Positions 33,739-43,296 are shown, counted from the stretch's first letter. The stretch is DNA of 64,000 nucleotides from Collinsella sp. (GCA_019424905.1 JAHYYP010000002.1:1-64000), one strand, 5' to 3'. The notes: generated by a model not told the origin, from the letters alone. Translations and numbers: made by a program.

Positions 33739-35313
33739 ATGGGAAAGAAGCACGATAAGAAGGCCGAGGCCGCCGTGGGCAAGGCGCCCAAGGGCATGAA
33801 GGTCGATAAGGCCGTCAAGAAGTTCCGCAAGCTCGAGGGCAAGCTGTGGACCCGCGAGTATCTGCTCAAGATTGCCGAGTTCGACGGCGCCACCATTGCC
33901 CCCGCCAACGGCGCCGCAGCGCGTGCCGACGCCATGGGCACCCTTGCCGGCGAGCATCACAAGCTCCTGACCAGCAAAAAGTCTGTCGAGCTTGTGCACT
34001 CGCTGGCACGCGAGACGGTCGCCGGCGGCAAGATCGACGACCCGCAACTGCTCAACGAGATCCGCGTGCTCGGCCGCGACCAGCGCGAGGCAAGCGCCAT
34101 TCCCACCGAGGAGGCCGAGGCCTGGACCAGGCTCACCTGCGAGGCCGACGCCGTGTGGCACAAGGCCAAGACAGCCAATGACTGGGCGAGCTTTGAGCCC
34201 TATGTGGATAGAATCGTCGGCCAGCTTAAGCATCAGGCCGAGCTCATGGACCCCAAGCGCGACCCATACGATGTTTGGCTCGACCAGTACGAGCGTGGCC
34301 TTTCCGCCAAGAGCTTCGACGCGTTTTGCGATGAGGTCAAGGCCACGGTCGTTCCGCTCGTGCACGCCATCGGCGAGCGCGGCCAGCAGCCAGCTGCCGA
34401 CTTTTTGCACGCCCGCGTGCCCGAGGCTGCCCAGCGCGCCATGAGCTTCGACCTTATGAAGCTCGTCGGCCTGGACCTGAACGACACCACGCTTGCCTTT
34501 ACTGAGCACCCGTTTAGCGAGGGCTTTGCCGTGGGTGATGCGCGCATCGCGACGCACATCTACGAAGACGACTGCATCTCCAACGTCTACAGCATCATCC
34601 ACGAGGCGGGACATGCCATGTACGAGCTGGGCGTCAATCCGGCTTATGCGCGCACGTGCCTGGAGGGCGGCACTTCCATGGGCATCCACGAGAGCCAGAG
34701 CCGCTTTTTCGAGAACACCGTGGGTCGCAGCCGCGCCTTTATGGGCCCGCTGCTCGAGGTGCTGCGTCGTCACGCGCCCGAGGTCTACGGCGACGTCGAC
34801 GAAGACACGCTCTACCGCGCCGTGAACATCGCGCAGCCGTCGTTGATCCGCACCGAGGCCGACGAGCTCACCTATCCGCTGCATATTATGGTGCGCTACC
34901 AGATTGAGCGTATGCTGTTTGCCGGCGAGGCTGCGGCCAAGGACATCCCCGCGCTTTGGAACCGCTTTATGGACGAGTACCTGGGCATTCCCGTTCCCGA
35001 CGACACGCACGGCTGCCTGCAGGATACGCATTGGAGCGGCGGTTCGTTTGGCTACTTCCCCACGTATGCGCTGGGTAGCGCCTACGATGCCATGTTTGTG
35101 CCGGCCATGTGCCGCGACGGCGTCGACCTTACCGGTGCCTGCGCGAGCGGCGATCTGGCGCCCGTCCGCGCCTGGCTGGGCGAGCACATTTGGCAGTGGG
35201 GCCGCGCCAAAGACGCGCCGGAACTCATCAAGGGCGCCTGCGGCATGGCCTTTGACGCCCGCTACTACTGCAGCTACCTGCAGGACAAGTTCACCACACT
35301 GTACGAGCTGTAA
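33739..35313 (+). CDS. Carboxypeptidase M32 (Taq-type metallocarboxypeptidase)
   Basis: A 524-residue metallocarboxypeptidase that removes C-terminal residues from peptides in the cytoplasm. The zinc motif HEAGH is at residues 288-292 (IIHEAGHAMYELG), with the downstream glutamate ligand in HESQSRFFENTVGRS, and the family motif DDCISNVYSIIHE precedes it. The N-terminus (about 40 residues, Lys-rich) is longer than in the Taq enzyme. It is divergent from the pheS T-box leader and followed by a structured repeat. Confidence 0.92.
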   Translation: MGKKHDKKAEAAVGKAPKGMKVDKAVKKFRKLEGKLWTREYLLKIAEFDGATIAPANGAAARADAMGTLAGEHHKLLTSKKSVELVHSLARETVAGGKIDDPQLLNEIRVLGRDQREASAIPTEEAEAWTRLTCEADAVWHKAKTANDWASFEPYVDRIVGQLKHQAELMDPKRDPYDVWLDQYERGLSAKSFDAFCDEVKATVVPLVHAIGERGQQPAADFLHARVPEAAQRAMSFDLMKLVGLDLNDTTLAFTEHPFSEGFAVGDARIATHIYEDDCISNVYSIIHEAGHAMYELGVNPAYARTCLEGGTSMGIHESQSRFFENTVGRSRAFMGPLLEVLRRHAPEVYGDVDEDTLYRAVNIAQPSLIRTEADELTYPLHIMVRYQIERMLFAGEAAAKDIPALWNRFMDEYLGIPVPDDTHGCLQDTHWSGGSFGYFPTYALGSAYDAMFVPAMCRDGVDLTGACASGDLAPVRAWLGEHIWQWGRAKDAPELIKGACGMAFDARYYCSYLQDKFTTLYEL

Positions 35314-35379
35314 GGATTGACCAGCACGCCATCGCCAACGCCAACTATGTTGACGCCAATGTCTTGGCAACGTCAGCGA

Positions 35380-35519
35380 AAACGACCCTAAGCGAGCAAG
35401 GTGACGTGAAATGAAAGGGCGCTGACCTTCTGGTCGCGCCCTTGAAATTGAACGTCAGATTGCCGCTTAGGGGCGTTTGCAGCGTCGAGCAGTTACGCGG
35501 TTTGGTAAAACCGCGTAAC
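35380..35519 (-). repeat. Post-stop structured repeat S2, directly behind glmM
   Basis: In gene orientation a GTTACGCGGTTT/AAACCGCGTAAC hairpin (35492-35519) abuts the glmM stop codon, then CGACGCTGC, then arms AACGCCCCTAAGCGGCAATCTGACG pairing with the left strand at 35380-35407. These arms are nearly identical to those at 55891-55999, but the central core is replaced by a different hairpin, AAGGGCG/CGCCCTT. The exchange of the central module is the striking point. Confidence 0.7.
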
Positions 35520-36850
35520 TACAGAGCCTCGAGTGCGTTGGCGATGCGCTTCATGGCGGCGTCGGCGGCGGCTTGGTCGGGGGCTTCGGCCAAAACGCGG
35601 ATCACTGACTCGGTTCCGCTCTTGCGCACCAGTACGCGGCCCTCGCCTGCCAGCGCGGCCTCGGCCTCGGCGATGGCGTTCTGCACGCCCATGTTCTCGA
35701 GCGCGGCGTCCTTGTCCGCCACGTGCACGGCCACCTGCGCCTGCGGCAGCAGCTTGCACGGAGCCGTGAGCTGCGAGAGCGTCTCGCGCTCGGCACGAAT
35801 CACTTCCATCACGCGCAGCGAGGTCATAATGCCGTCGCCCGTGCGTTCGATATCGCCAAAGATCGTATGGCCCGTCTGCTCGCCGCCCAGGCTGTAGCCG
35901 CCCTCGCGCATCTTGGCATACACGTGACGGTCGCCCACGCCGCTGGTCACGGCGCTCAGACCGGCAAGCTCCAGCGACTTGACAAGGCCAAAGTTGCTGG
36001 CGATCGTCGGCACCACGGTACCGCCCGAGAGGCGCCCGTGCTTGTTCAGATACACGCCGCACACGTACAGGATCTGATCGCCGTCGACCACGCGACCGCG
36101 CTCGTCCACGGCCAGGCAGCGATCGGCATCGCCATCATAGGCAAAGCCCACGTCCAGGCCCTGCTCCACCACGTGGCGCTGCAGGCGCTCCATATGCGTG
36201 GAGCCGCAGTCGACGTTGATGTTAAAGCCATCGGGCGCGGCGTTGATCACGCGCACGTCGGCACCCAGTGCGTCGAACACCGGCTTGGCCACCGAGGAAG
36301 CCGAGCCGTTGGCGCAGTCAATACCGATCTTGACGCCCTGCAGCGAAAAGTTCGCGCTGGCGATGAGCGAAGCAATGTAGCGGTTGCGGCCCTGCATGTA
36401 GTCCACCGTGGCGCCGATGTGATTGCCCGTTGCCAGCGGCACCTCGCTCTTGCCATCGATATAGTCCTCGATGAGCTCCAGCACGTCCTCGTCCATCTTA
36501 AAGCCGTCGCTGTTGACGAGCTTAATGCCGTTATCGCAAAACGGGTTGTGGCTCGCACTGATCATGATGCCGCAATCGAAGCAGCCCTCCACGGTCTGAT
36601 GCGCCACGCCCGGCGTGGGGATCACGTGCAGCATATAGGCGTCCGCACCGCTCGCGACCAGGCCGCTCACCAGCGCCGCCTCAAACATATAGCTCGAGCG
36701 GCGTGTGTCCTTGCCCACGATGACGCGCGCCTTGCGCTCGCGGTGGGCGCCGTAATACCAGCCCACAAAACGGCCAATCTTATAAGCGTGCTCTACCGTC
36801 AGCCCAACGTTGGCCTCACCGCGAAAGCCGTCGGTGCCAAAGTACTTCAT
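35519..36850 (-). CDS. glmM: Phosphoglucosamine mutase
   Basis: Converts glucosamine-6-phosphate to glucosamine-1-phosphate for UDP-GlcNAc and cell-wall synthesis. The 443-residue alpha-D-phosphohexomutase has FGTDGFRG at the N-terminus, the phosphoserine loop SASHNP with Ser at residue 100, the metal loop DGDADRC and the sugar-phosphate site RKSGTE near the C-terminus. All active-site loops are intact. AGGAGAG precedes the ATG. Its stop codon touches the hairpin of repeat S2. Confidence 0.95.
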   Translation of the reverse strand: MKYFGTDGFRGEANVGLTVEHAYKIGRFVGWYYGAHRERKARVIVGKDTRRSSYMFEAALVSGLVASGADAYMLHVIPTPGVAHQTVEGCFDCGIMISASHNPFCDNGIKLVNSDGFKMDEDVLELIEDYIDGKSEVPLATGNHIGATVDYMQGRNRYIASLIASANFSLQGVKIGIDCANGSASSVAKPVFDALGADVRVINAAPDGFNINVDCGSTHMERLQRHVVEQGLDVGFAYDGDADRCLAVDERGRVVDGDQILYVCGVYLNKHGRLSGGTVVPTIASNFGLVKSLELAGLSAVTSGVGDRHVYAKMREGGYSLGGEQTGHTIFGDIERTGDGIMTSLRVMEVIRAERETLSQLTAPCKLLPQAQVAVHVADKDAALENMGVQNAIAEAEAALAGEGRVLVRKSGTESVIRVLAEAPDQAAADAAMKRIANALEAL

Positions 36851-36868
36851 GCGCTCTCCTTACAAAAT

Positions 36869-36900
36869 AGGGGCGGACAGATTGCCTGTCCGCCCCAAAA
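36869..36900 (-). terminator. Hairpin terminator of the DUF4012 gene
   Basis: GGGGCGGACA and TGTCCGCCCC form a ten-pair stem around GATTGCC-type loop bases; on the minus strand it is followed by TATTTTG, a modest T-run. It is about 33 bases behind the stop codon. Confidence 0.7.
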
Positions 36901-36933
36901 TGGTACTCGATTATCTGCACTACCAGGAAAACC

Positions 36934-39246
36934 CTACGCCGACGCGCTGTCGCGAGCCGCCTGGCATGTAGGAGTCTGACGCAGCGTAAGCGGCTTGTCC
37001 CCCGCCTCGGCCGACGTGGTCAGCGTATACGTGATCGTCGTCGTCTCGCCAGCATGCAGGTCAACGGTACCCGAATAGAAGGGGATTCCATGCCACGTAG
37101 CGGCGCCAAGACCAAACTGGGTGCCCTCAACCGTAAGGTCACTGATGTTGCCGCCCGTCGGGGCAAACAGTGAGACATTCAGACGCTCGTCGTCGCGCGC
37201 GGCATCGGGCGCGCTCGCCGCGACGTAGTCGGGCAGCTTGCCGGCCTCCTCCTGCGTCATGATGTTCGTCAGGGTAACGGTGATGCGATAGGAGCACGTG
37301 CCGTCGCCGTTCTTCACACCCTGGCCAATCTGCGTGTCGGCGTTCAGATACCAGTCGAGCTTGGAGAAGCTCAGGTTGTTAAAGTAAACGCCGGCAACGG
37401 GATCGGCACTCGGATCATCCGGATCGGGCAGCGAAGCGTCAATGCCCGTCTCTTTGATGGCATTCTGCTCATCATCGTTTCTCATCCAAGCGATCAGGCG
37501 GCCCTCTTCGGCACCGCGCTCAACGGCGCTGACAAGCTTCGTAACATCGACATCGCCGATACCGCCAAGGATCTTGTCGAAGGCAGCGCTGGCGACGGAT
37601 GCAAAGATGCCGTCAGACTCCTCGACCGGATAGTTCCAGTACACATCGTGCATGAGGACCTTTGCGGCGTTGGTGCCGTCGACAACCGTTCCGTCGGGCA
37701 GTGACACGTTACCGACCAGGCCCAGCAGATACTGCAGGAACACCGGGTCGATACCGATGACGCCATCAACGTCCTGTCCATACTGGGACTTCCACAGCGC
37801 GGCGACACGCTGCGAGTTGCGGGGCCAATCAGGCGAATAGGTATTGCCCGAGTTGTACAGGTTACTGTGGTTGCCGAACAGCGCCTCATCCTCTTCGTCG
37901 ACGCTCTCGACTGCCTCATCCTCGCTGAGTCCAATGCGGGGAACAAACTCGCCAATCGACATCTGGCCGTCAGTGACCGAAATCAGGCCCTGTGAACCGC
38001 CAAAGCCGCCGCAAGCACGAATCTCGACGTTGTTCATGGCGTACATAAGGTAGTTGCGCGTCTGGCCGTTGGCGCCGAGCATCTGCGGAAGGACGGGGGC
38101 GACCTTCTCCGCCGCGTCAACCGCGCCGTTGAGGGTGGCAAAGCCGTCCTTGGCCTTATCGACCAGCTCGGTCACCTGGGAAATATGAGTATCGCCAATG
38201 CCCTGGATCTTCTCGTTGGCGCTCTTGAACACCTTCGAGCTGCTGGAAAGCGAATCGGCGACCGCCTGCAGCGCGGACACGTTAATCATGCCGTCCTGAA
38301 ACAGCTTGCCGGGCGTGGCCTGCGAAAGGTTATCGGCCATGGGAACCAGCGCATTGCTCGAGACATCGGACAGGGCATCAATCATGGTGCGGGCCGCATT
38401 GATGTCGCTGCCATACACCGGGATAAACGAAGCCGCCGTCCACAGCGGGCTCGAGGTCTCCGCCTTCATGCTGTCGCAAAGCTCATCGATCTTCTTCGCG
38501 TCGTCAGGCAGCGTCGAAAAATCGCCCGACGTGACCTTGTCCTTAAGGCCACCGACGATCTCGACAGCCTCCTTCGCTTCACTCTTTACGGTCTTTGCCG
38601 AGTTAAGCAGCATAAAGCCGCTTGCGCCAAGCGCAACGAGAAGCACCGCGACTACGGCGGCAATAATGGCGCCGGTGTGACGCTTTTTGCGCTCGCCCTT
38701 GCGATGGCGATGACGGACCAGACCGTCAGAGGTCGAACTCGACGAAGCGTCGCTACCGTAGTTCAAGCCAAAATCGTAATAATCTTCCTTGGAACCCGAG
38801 CCCGCAAACTCGGCACCGCTATCATCCAGGCGGGCGAACGTGCCGGTCTCGGAGGCGCCGGTGTAGATCGTACCAAGGTTACCCGTAAGCCCCGCGCCAC
38901 CGGCAGAGGGAGTATTGCTGGCGGCCTTGCCGGCATTAACGTTGCCGGCGGCATTCGCGGCGTTGGCAGCACCTGCATTGTTCTCAGGTGCCGAAGGAGC
39001 CCCGCTCGGCTGCGACGCGGAGGTTGCACCGCCCGCAAAGACATTCCCTCTTGCACGGCCGGTCTTTTTTGCCTTTTGTGACTGCTCGTACAGAGCGGTA
39101 AACATCGCCGTCTCGCCCGGGGACACGCGCTTACCGGAACCGCCCTGTCCAGCGCCGCCCGGCGTGCCGGCCTTACCAGCCCCGTTCGGACGCGGCGGAA
39201 CTGCAGGGCGGCCGCTATCGCTGCCCTTAAAGTGATTACCAGCCAT
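36934..39246 (-). CDS. DUF4012 domain membrane protein
   Basis: A 770-residue protein with a long low-complexity, Gly/Ala/Pro-rich cytoplasmic N-terminus (about residues 1-190), a basic RHRHRKGERKKRHTG patch, one membrane helix (AIIAAVVAVLLVALGASGFML) and a large exported domain with the DUF4012 pattern (YLMYAMNNVEIRACGGFGGSQG, GIDPVFLQYLLGLVGNV). DUF4012 proteins are common in actinobacteria and of unknown function, possibly cell-envelope related. The ATG at 39246 follows GAGGATTTCTTT; the ATG at 39273 is less well placed. It is monocistronic. Confidence 0.8.
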   Translation of the reverse strand: MAGNHFKGSDSGRPAVPPRPNGAGKAGTPGGAGQGGSGKRVSPGETAMFTALYEQSQKAKKTGRARGNVFAGGATSASQPSGAPSAPENNAGAANAANAAGNVNAGKAASNTPSAGGAGLTGNLGTIYTGASETGTFARLDDSGAEFAGSGSKEDYYDFGLNYGSDASSSSTSDGLVRHRHRKGERKKRHTGAIIAAVVAVLLVALGASGFMLLNSAKTVKSEAKEAVEIVGGLKDKVTSGDFSTLPDDAKKIDELCDSMKAETSSPLWTAASFIPVYGSDINAARTMIDALSDVSSNALVPMADNLSQATPGKLFQDGMINVSALQAVADSLSSSSKVFKSANEKIQGIGDTHISQVTELVDKAKDGFATLNGAVDAAEKVAPVLPQMLGANGQTRNYLMYAMNNVEIRACGGFGGSQGLISVTDGQMSIGEFVPRIGLSEDEAVESVDEEDEALFGNHSNLYNSGNTYSPDWPRNSQRVAALWKSQYGQDVDGVIGIDPVFLQYLLGLVGNVSLPDGTVVDGTNAAKVLMHDVYWNYPVEESDGIFASVASAAFDKILGGIGDVDVTKLVSAVERGAEEGRLIAWMRNDDEQNAIKETGIDASLPDPDDPSADPVAGVYFNNLSFSKLDWYLNADTQIGQGVKNGDGTCSYRITVTLTNIMTQEEAGKLPDYVAASAPDAARDDERLNVSLFAPTGGNISDLTVEGTQFGLGAATWHGIPFYSGTVDLHAGETTTITYTLTTSAEAGDKPLTLRQTPTCQAARDSASA

Positions 39247-39395
39247 AAAGAAATCCTCGCAATTGAGTCGCAATGAAAAAGTCCATAACGTTACTAGTTT
39301 ATGGCATTTTGGGCATCGACAGCTAAACTCCAGACACGGACATCAATTGGCGAAAATGCGGCACAACACCTTTTCCGTCTTGGCGGCGGCGCCAG

Positions 39396-40418
39396 CTACA
39401 CCGTGAGGAACATCATCACGATGATCATGGCAAAGCCGATAAGGTCGGTCGGCAAAAACACCGTGCCCAGCATAACGGCGCTGGTGATGGTCGCCGAAAC
39501 CGGCTCCACAGTTCCGATGAGACTCGCACGCACCGAGCCGATGTCCTTAACGCCCTGCATATAGAGCATGTAAGCAAAAAACGAGCCGATAACCACGAAC
39601 ACCGCGAGCGCCTCGACGCCGGCAGCGTCGAGCGCCGGTATATGCGCCCAGGGCTGCACGAAGACACACGAGACCACGCCCGCCGTGAGCATTGCCGAGC
39701 CCGTGACGATGGGGCTGCCGTATTCGGGCAGGATCTTGGCGGGAATCACCGCCATACACGTGGCGCTGACCGCACACATAAGACCTGCTGCCAGGCCAAG
39801 CGGCGAGATATTCAGGCTGGTGGGGTCGCCGCCGGTGGCGATTAAAAAGGTTCCACCCAGAGCCAGGCCAATGCCGATGACTTCGCGAGTACGCGGCATG
39901 CGGCGATCAGTCACGCAGGTGTAGCCCATGATGATAACGAGCTGCAGGCACTGGAGCACCGTCGCGGTTCCGGCGTTCGTCAGGCGCACGGCCGATAGAT
40001 AGCAAAACTGGTTGAACAGCAGGCCAAAGGTGGTAAAGAGCAGCAGCTGCTTGCGATCGGCGGGTGTGGTCCAGAGCTTAACCAGGCGCTCGCGGTCGCG
40101 CGTAACAACCACGGCCATAAAGAGTAGACCGGCGAGAATCTGACGCACGCTCATAAGCCACAAGGTGTCGACGTGGTAGGTATCGAACAGAAAGCTCGCG
40201 CTGGTGCCCGAGAAGCCCCAAAACGAACCGCCCACCAACGTAGCCAAGACGCCCGTGATCATCTTGCGCGTCGAAGCGCTGTTCAGGCGCTCGCGCCAAG
40301 CGCGGCGGGTGCTACGGCTGAGCTCATCGGTGCCCTCGGGCACATCAATGTTCGATATATCGGTCATCGGCACCGAAGCCCCTGCGCCTTCGACCTGCTC
40401 GACACGCTCTTTGCTCAT
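39396..40418 (-). CDS. EamA/DMT family transporter
   Basis: A 340-residue integral membrane protein with about ten hydrophobic helices in two EamA repeats (first GGSFWGFSGTSASFLFDTY, second LGLAAGLMCAVSATCMAVIP). DMT proteins export metabolites or amino acids; the substrate cannot be told. A basic N-terminal tail of about 60 residues precedes the first helix. The ATG at 40418 has GAGGGAA upstream; the longer start at 40625 encodes non-homologous sequence. A paralogue is cut by the right edge of this window. Confidence 0.85.
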   Translation of the reverse strand: MSKERVEQVEGAGASVPMTDISNIDVPEGTDELSRSTRRAWRERLNSASTRKMITGVLATLVGGSFWGFSGTSASFLFDTYHVDTLWLMSVRQILAGLLFMAVVVTRDRERLVKLWTTPADRKQLLLFTTFGLLFNQFCYLSAVRLTNAGTATVLQCLQLVIIMGYTCVTDRRMPRTREVIGIGLALGGTFLIATGGDPTSLNISPLGLAAGLMCAVSATCMAVIPAKILPEYGSPIVTGSAMLTAGVVSCVFVQPWAHIPALDAAGVEALAVFVVIGSFFAYMLYMQGVKDIGSVRASLIGTVEPVSATITSAVMLGTVFLPTDLIGFAMIIVMMFLTV

Positions 40419-40649
40419 TCCATTCCCTCGAAGCAGCCTGGAAACAATTCGGCTTACCTTACCACGGCGAAGGCACCAGCCGAAGGCTTGTCCGCTTATC
40501 GGTAGGACAATTCCGCAGACGTCTTTCCATAGCTCGATACCGCAATGGCCTTGCATTATGCGACAGTCAAATCGCAGCAGCAGGCTCTTTTGAAATGGAT
40601 ATGACAAAGCCCCCGAATTCCACAATGTAAGCGATTTTTAAAAATGTTC

Positions 40650-40678
40650 TTGCCACCGAGTTAAGGCTCCGTTATATT
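40650..40678 (+). promoter_or_regulatory. Promoter of tRNA-Val
   Basis: TTGCCA (40650-40655), a 17-base spacer and TATATT (40673-40678), 29 bases before the tRNA 5' end. This is the best sigma-70-type promoter in the window. Confidence 0.75.
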
Positions 40679-40707
40679 ATCCCTTGCGCGCTTGCGCACC
40701 CTTGATC

Positions 40708-40782
40708 GGGCGTTTAGCTCAGGGGGAGAGCGCTTCCCTGACACGGAAGAGGTCAGAAGTTCAAATCTTCTAACGCCCACCA
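40708..40782 (+). tRNA. tRNA-Val (anticodon GAC)
   Basis: A 75-base gene including CCA. The acceptor GGGCGTT pairs with AACGCCC, the D-arm is TAGCTCAGGGGGAGAGC, the anticodon loop CTGACAC presents GAC, and the T-loop is TTCAAAT. Unlike the Leu and Phe genes of this window, no partial tail duplication follows it. Confidence 0.95.
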
Positions 40783-40790
40783 AATGTTCG

Positions 40791-40827
40791 CAGCTCAGAG
40801 GCTATGTCCTCTGGGCTGTTTTGTTTT
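40791..40827 (+). terminator. Intrinsic terminator of tRNA-Val
   Basis: CAGCTCAGAGG pairs with CCTCTGGGCTG across CTATGT and is followed by TTTTGTTTT. The following stretch to 41117 contains nothing I can identify. Confidence 0.85.
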
Positions 40828-41117
40828 ATGTCGCTAAATCCGCTGGCAGTTCCAACCGTCATCGCAACGTAACATCAATTCACCTGACGAATGGCAGCCA
40901 AATATATTCAATACCCCAACATCAACAATAGCCAGGCACAAAACTGCGCCGCAAGCTGCTCCAACCGCCCAACTGGTCAAAAGCCGACCATCTACTTGCC
41001 AATTTATCTAACGGCGTAACCAAGCAGTCCGCGCCGCAACTTCTCAACAAAACGCCGCGATGTCTGCGCCCTGCGGTATCCTTGAGCCACTTGCACCCGC
41101 AGCACCAAGGAGCCGCC

Positions 41118-41804
41118 ATGCGCACCGAGCTCGATGTCCCCTTTTCGCACAAAGAAGAAGCCAAAGCGCTGGGCGCCAAATGGGACCGGACCAAGAAGAT
41201 CTGGTATGTACCCAGCGGCGTCAACCCCGAGCCCTTTGCCGAGTGGCTGCCCGGTGTTGACCGATCCGACCCCTCAGCGCCGTATATATATCTAGTACTG
41301 GGCAAGCGCGAGTGCTGGAAGTGTCACAAAGAGACCTCGGTCGCGGCCTTCGGCATTCCCTATCGAACCGAAAACGACGAGAGCATCGCCATCGCGCACG
41401 CGCCCAACGAAGCCGGGCACATTGCCATCGACACGGCCAACGCCAACGCACTCGCCATCGTGCCCGCTCTTGGCTGCGTGCCGGGCGAGATCCGCGACTA
41501 CCTTCATAAGCGCTGCGGCTACAAGCCCGTAGGCGCGCGAGCCTCCAAAGCCCCGTCGCTCGGCAACACGTGCACCAGTTGCGACGCGCTGCAAGGCAGC
41601 CGCTATCTGTTCGAGGAGCCCTCGTCCCCGTTTGCCCTCACTGCCATCAACAAGCTGCCGGCACTGGAGTTTGTGCGCGTCGAAGTTGCCGGCGTCTTTG
41701 GCGTCCCGGCTACGCGCACCGACTTTGACCAGGCGCTCTTTACCTGGGCACGCGGCCATCACACCGAGTTCCACAGGCAACTCGGTGAGGGGGTTTACTT
41801 ATAG
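41118..41804 (+). CDS. DUF5710 domain protein with two zinc-knuckle motifs
   Basis: A 228-residue protein. Residues 1-45 (RTELDVPFSHKEEAKALGAKWDRTKKIW in part, ending YVPSGVNPEPFAEWLPG) match the DUF5710 pattern, a small domain often found beside topoisomerase-, primase- or nuclease-like parts. The rest holds CWKCHKE (about residue 70) and CTSCDAL (about residue 150), a likely split zinc site. No enzyme motif is recognised. AAGGAG lies 5 bases before the ATG at 41118; the in-frame ATG at 41082 lacks a ribosome binding site. Confidence 0.7.
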   Translation: MRTELDVPFSHKEEAKALGAKWDRTKKIWYVPSGVNPEPFAEWLPGVDRSDPSAPYIYLVLGKRECWKCHKETSVAAFGIPYRTENDESIAIAHAPNEAGHIAIDTANANALAIVPALGCVPGEIRDYLHKRCGYKPVGARASKAPSLGNTCTSCDALQGSRYLFEEPSSPFALTAINKLPALEFVRVEVAGVFGVPATRTDFDQALFTWARGHHTEFHRQLGEGVYL

Positions 41805-41842
41805 GGACAGAGATGCCTTCACAGCCAGCTCCTCCGCATCAC

Positions 41843-42127
41843 CTATCCCTCGTCGCCGGCGTCGCACACGATATCGAGGCCACAAACAGGGCATTTCTCC
41901 GGATACACCGGCATATGAACGCCTGTCCGTTTTCTCACTTCGTCGCTGAGCCTGTCGCGCGCATCGATGAACCGAATGTCGAGACACGGTATTTGCGAGC
42001 CGCAGCAAGGGCAGGCGACGACAAACGACCCGCAATCAACCTCTACGCTCGGAAACATTTTGTTGTCTATAAGGGCACGCGGCAGTTTTCCGTACTTCCC
42101 CATCACGACATCGCCTCGCCAGCTCAT
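41843..42127 (-). CDS. Small zinc-ribbon protein, function unknown
   Basis: A 94-residue protein with two CxxC knuckles (CPCCG and CPVCG) about 45 residues apart, a single zinc-ribbon-like site. The ATG at 42127 overlaps the stop of the upstream gene as ATGA and has GGGGAG upstream; the longer in-frame start at 42199 was rejected. No family is recognised. It is the second gene of a two-gene operon. Confidence 0.6.
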   Translation of the reverse strand: MSWRGDVVMGKYGKLPRALIDNKMFPSVEVDCGSFVVACPCCGSQIPCLDIRFIDARDRLSDEVRKRTGVHMPVYPEKCPVCGLDIVCDAGDEG

Positions 42128-42693
42128 ACACGCTCCCCTCTCGCTATACAAATCAGGAAGAGCATGCACCGGCGAGCGTGCGCGAGATTGCATCGCCACG
42201 CGATCCGATCAAACAACACGATCGTAAAAGACCGCCAAAGCCAAATTTCATCGTCGGTCGCACCCTGTCCGGCAAACTCAATATCGACGGGTATGTGCTT
42301 CAGATAACTCATGTCGGGCGCAAAACGAGGGTCCGGTCCGCCTTTATGGACAGGACCGTGCAGAACAAACCATCCGTTTTCGGGCTCGAACCGCTCAACA
42401 AACGCAAGGCCGAGCACCTTATAGCCCACCTCGGTTGCAAATATGACTCCGACTGGGACGTCACATTCCATGCAGTTGAGCATTTTACGGTTGTAATTCT
42501 GGTCTCGAAAACCAACGGTACCCGGCGCTTGAACCGAGTACTTAATGACCCACGTACCATCGTCCAAATAGAGCGGAGGCACATTGTTGATGCTCTCGGT
42601 TTGCCGCTGGCGCGCTTGTACCCCGCTACCCCACTCCCCTGTATACTGATGTAGCACGTGTTTCATCCGGGCTTGTTGGGCCGGATTGTTCAT
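42124..42693 (-). CDS. Uncharacterised protein, function unknown
   Basis: A 189-residue protein with a Trp/Gly-rich region (YTGEWGSG, IKYSVQAPGTVGFRDQNYN) and a CMECDVP pair, ending in a hydrophobic, basic helix. I cannot assign a family; the middle has the look of a small beta-rich binding domain. The start is uncertain: no good ribosome binding site precedes the ATG at 42693, and another ATG at 42666 is possible. Its 3' end is translationally coupled to the zinc-ribbon gene. It is divergent from the 42705 gene with almost no gap. Confidence 0.5.
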   Translation of the reverse strand: MNNPAQQARMKHVLHQYTGEWGSGVQARQRQTESINNVPPLYLDDGTWVIKYSVQAPGTVGFRDQNYNRKMLNCMECDVPVGVIFATEVGYKVLGLAFVERFEPENGWFVLHGPVHKGGPDPRFAPDMSYLKHIPVDIEFAGQGATDDEIWLWRSFTIVLFDRIAWRCNLAHARRCMLFLICIARGERV

Positions 42694-42704
42694 GGGAGGG
42701 TCTT

Positions 42705-43196
42705 ATGGCTGCTTCGAATCCGCCTAAGGGGAGCGTTTCTTCTTCGTCCATCAAGCCGGTTACGCGCAAGGCTGTGCGTTGCCAGCGCGAGGTCGCCTGG
42801 CTTGTCACGCAGGCGGCGGGCAGGCTTGTGGCGACCACTCAGGACGTCAATGCGCCTACGCCGAGCTTTGTGTTAGCGGCGGCACTGGATTTTGTGCGCC
42901 AATTGGAGCTTGCCGCACAGGATGCCAGCGGCCACCTCGACTACCAGAATGTTATGGCGCCCGACCTGCAAACGTTCTGCCACATGGCCAAGTTGCCCGC
43001 CGCACCCAATGCGCTTTCGGACGCAGGCTACATGTTTACGCTTTCGGGCGCGGACCTTATCCGCGACATCTACGCATACTGCAGCGAGCTCGCCGAGCGC
43101 CACGTCTTTGACGCGGCAGAAGTCAAACCGGGATATGCCATCAAGCTGGTTCTTAGGCTGTTCTTGATGGACGGGTTCGGGGCCATGCTGGCGTAA
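42705..43196 (+). CDS. Uncharacterised protein, function unknown
   Basis: A 163-residue, mostly helical protein of low charge with a Ser/Lys-rich start (NPPKGSVSSSSIKPVT) and no recognisable motif; it may bind a partner via helices such as LAAALDFVRQLELAAQDA. GGGAGGG precedes the ATG by 5 bases. It is divergent from the 42124-42693 gene, and a TATACT lies about 50 bases upstream. Base composition is typical of the genome, so no transfer signature is obvious. Confidence 0.5.
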   Translation: MAASNPPKGSVSSSSIKPVTRKAVRCQREVAWLVTQAAGRLVATTQDVNAPTPSFVLAAALDFVRQLELAAQDASGHLDYQNVMAPDLQTFCHMAKLPAAPNALSDAGYMFTLSGADLIRDIYAYCSELAERHVFDAAEVKPGYAIKLVLRLFLMDGFGAMLA

Positions 43197-43296
43197 GCCG
43201 AGTCTTTAGCATCACCGTCGACTGGGCAACAACCGCTTTACCTTAGTGGGCGCCAATTGAGGGTCGATTATTGGGTCGCCTCGTCCACTAACGCCT

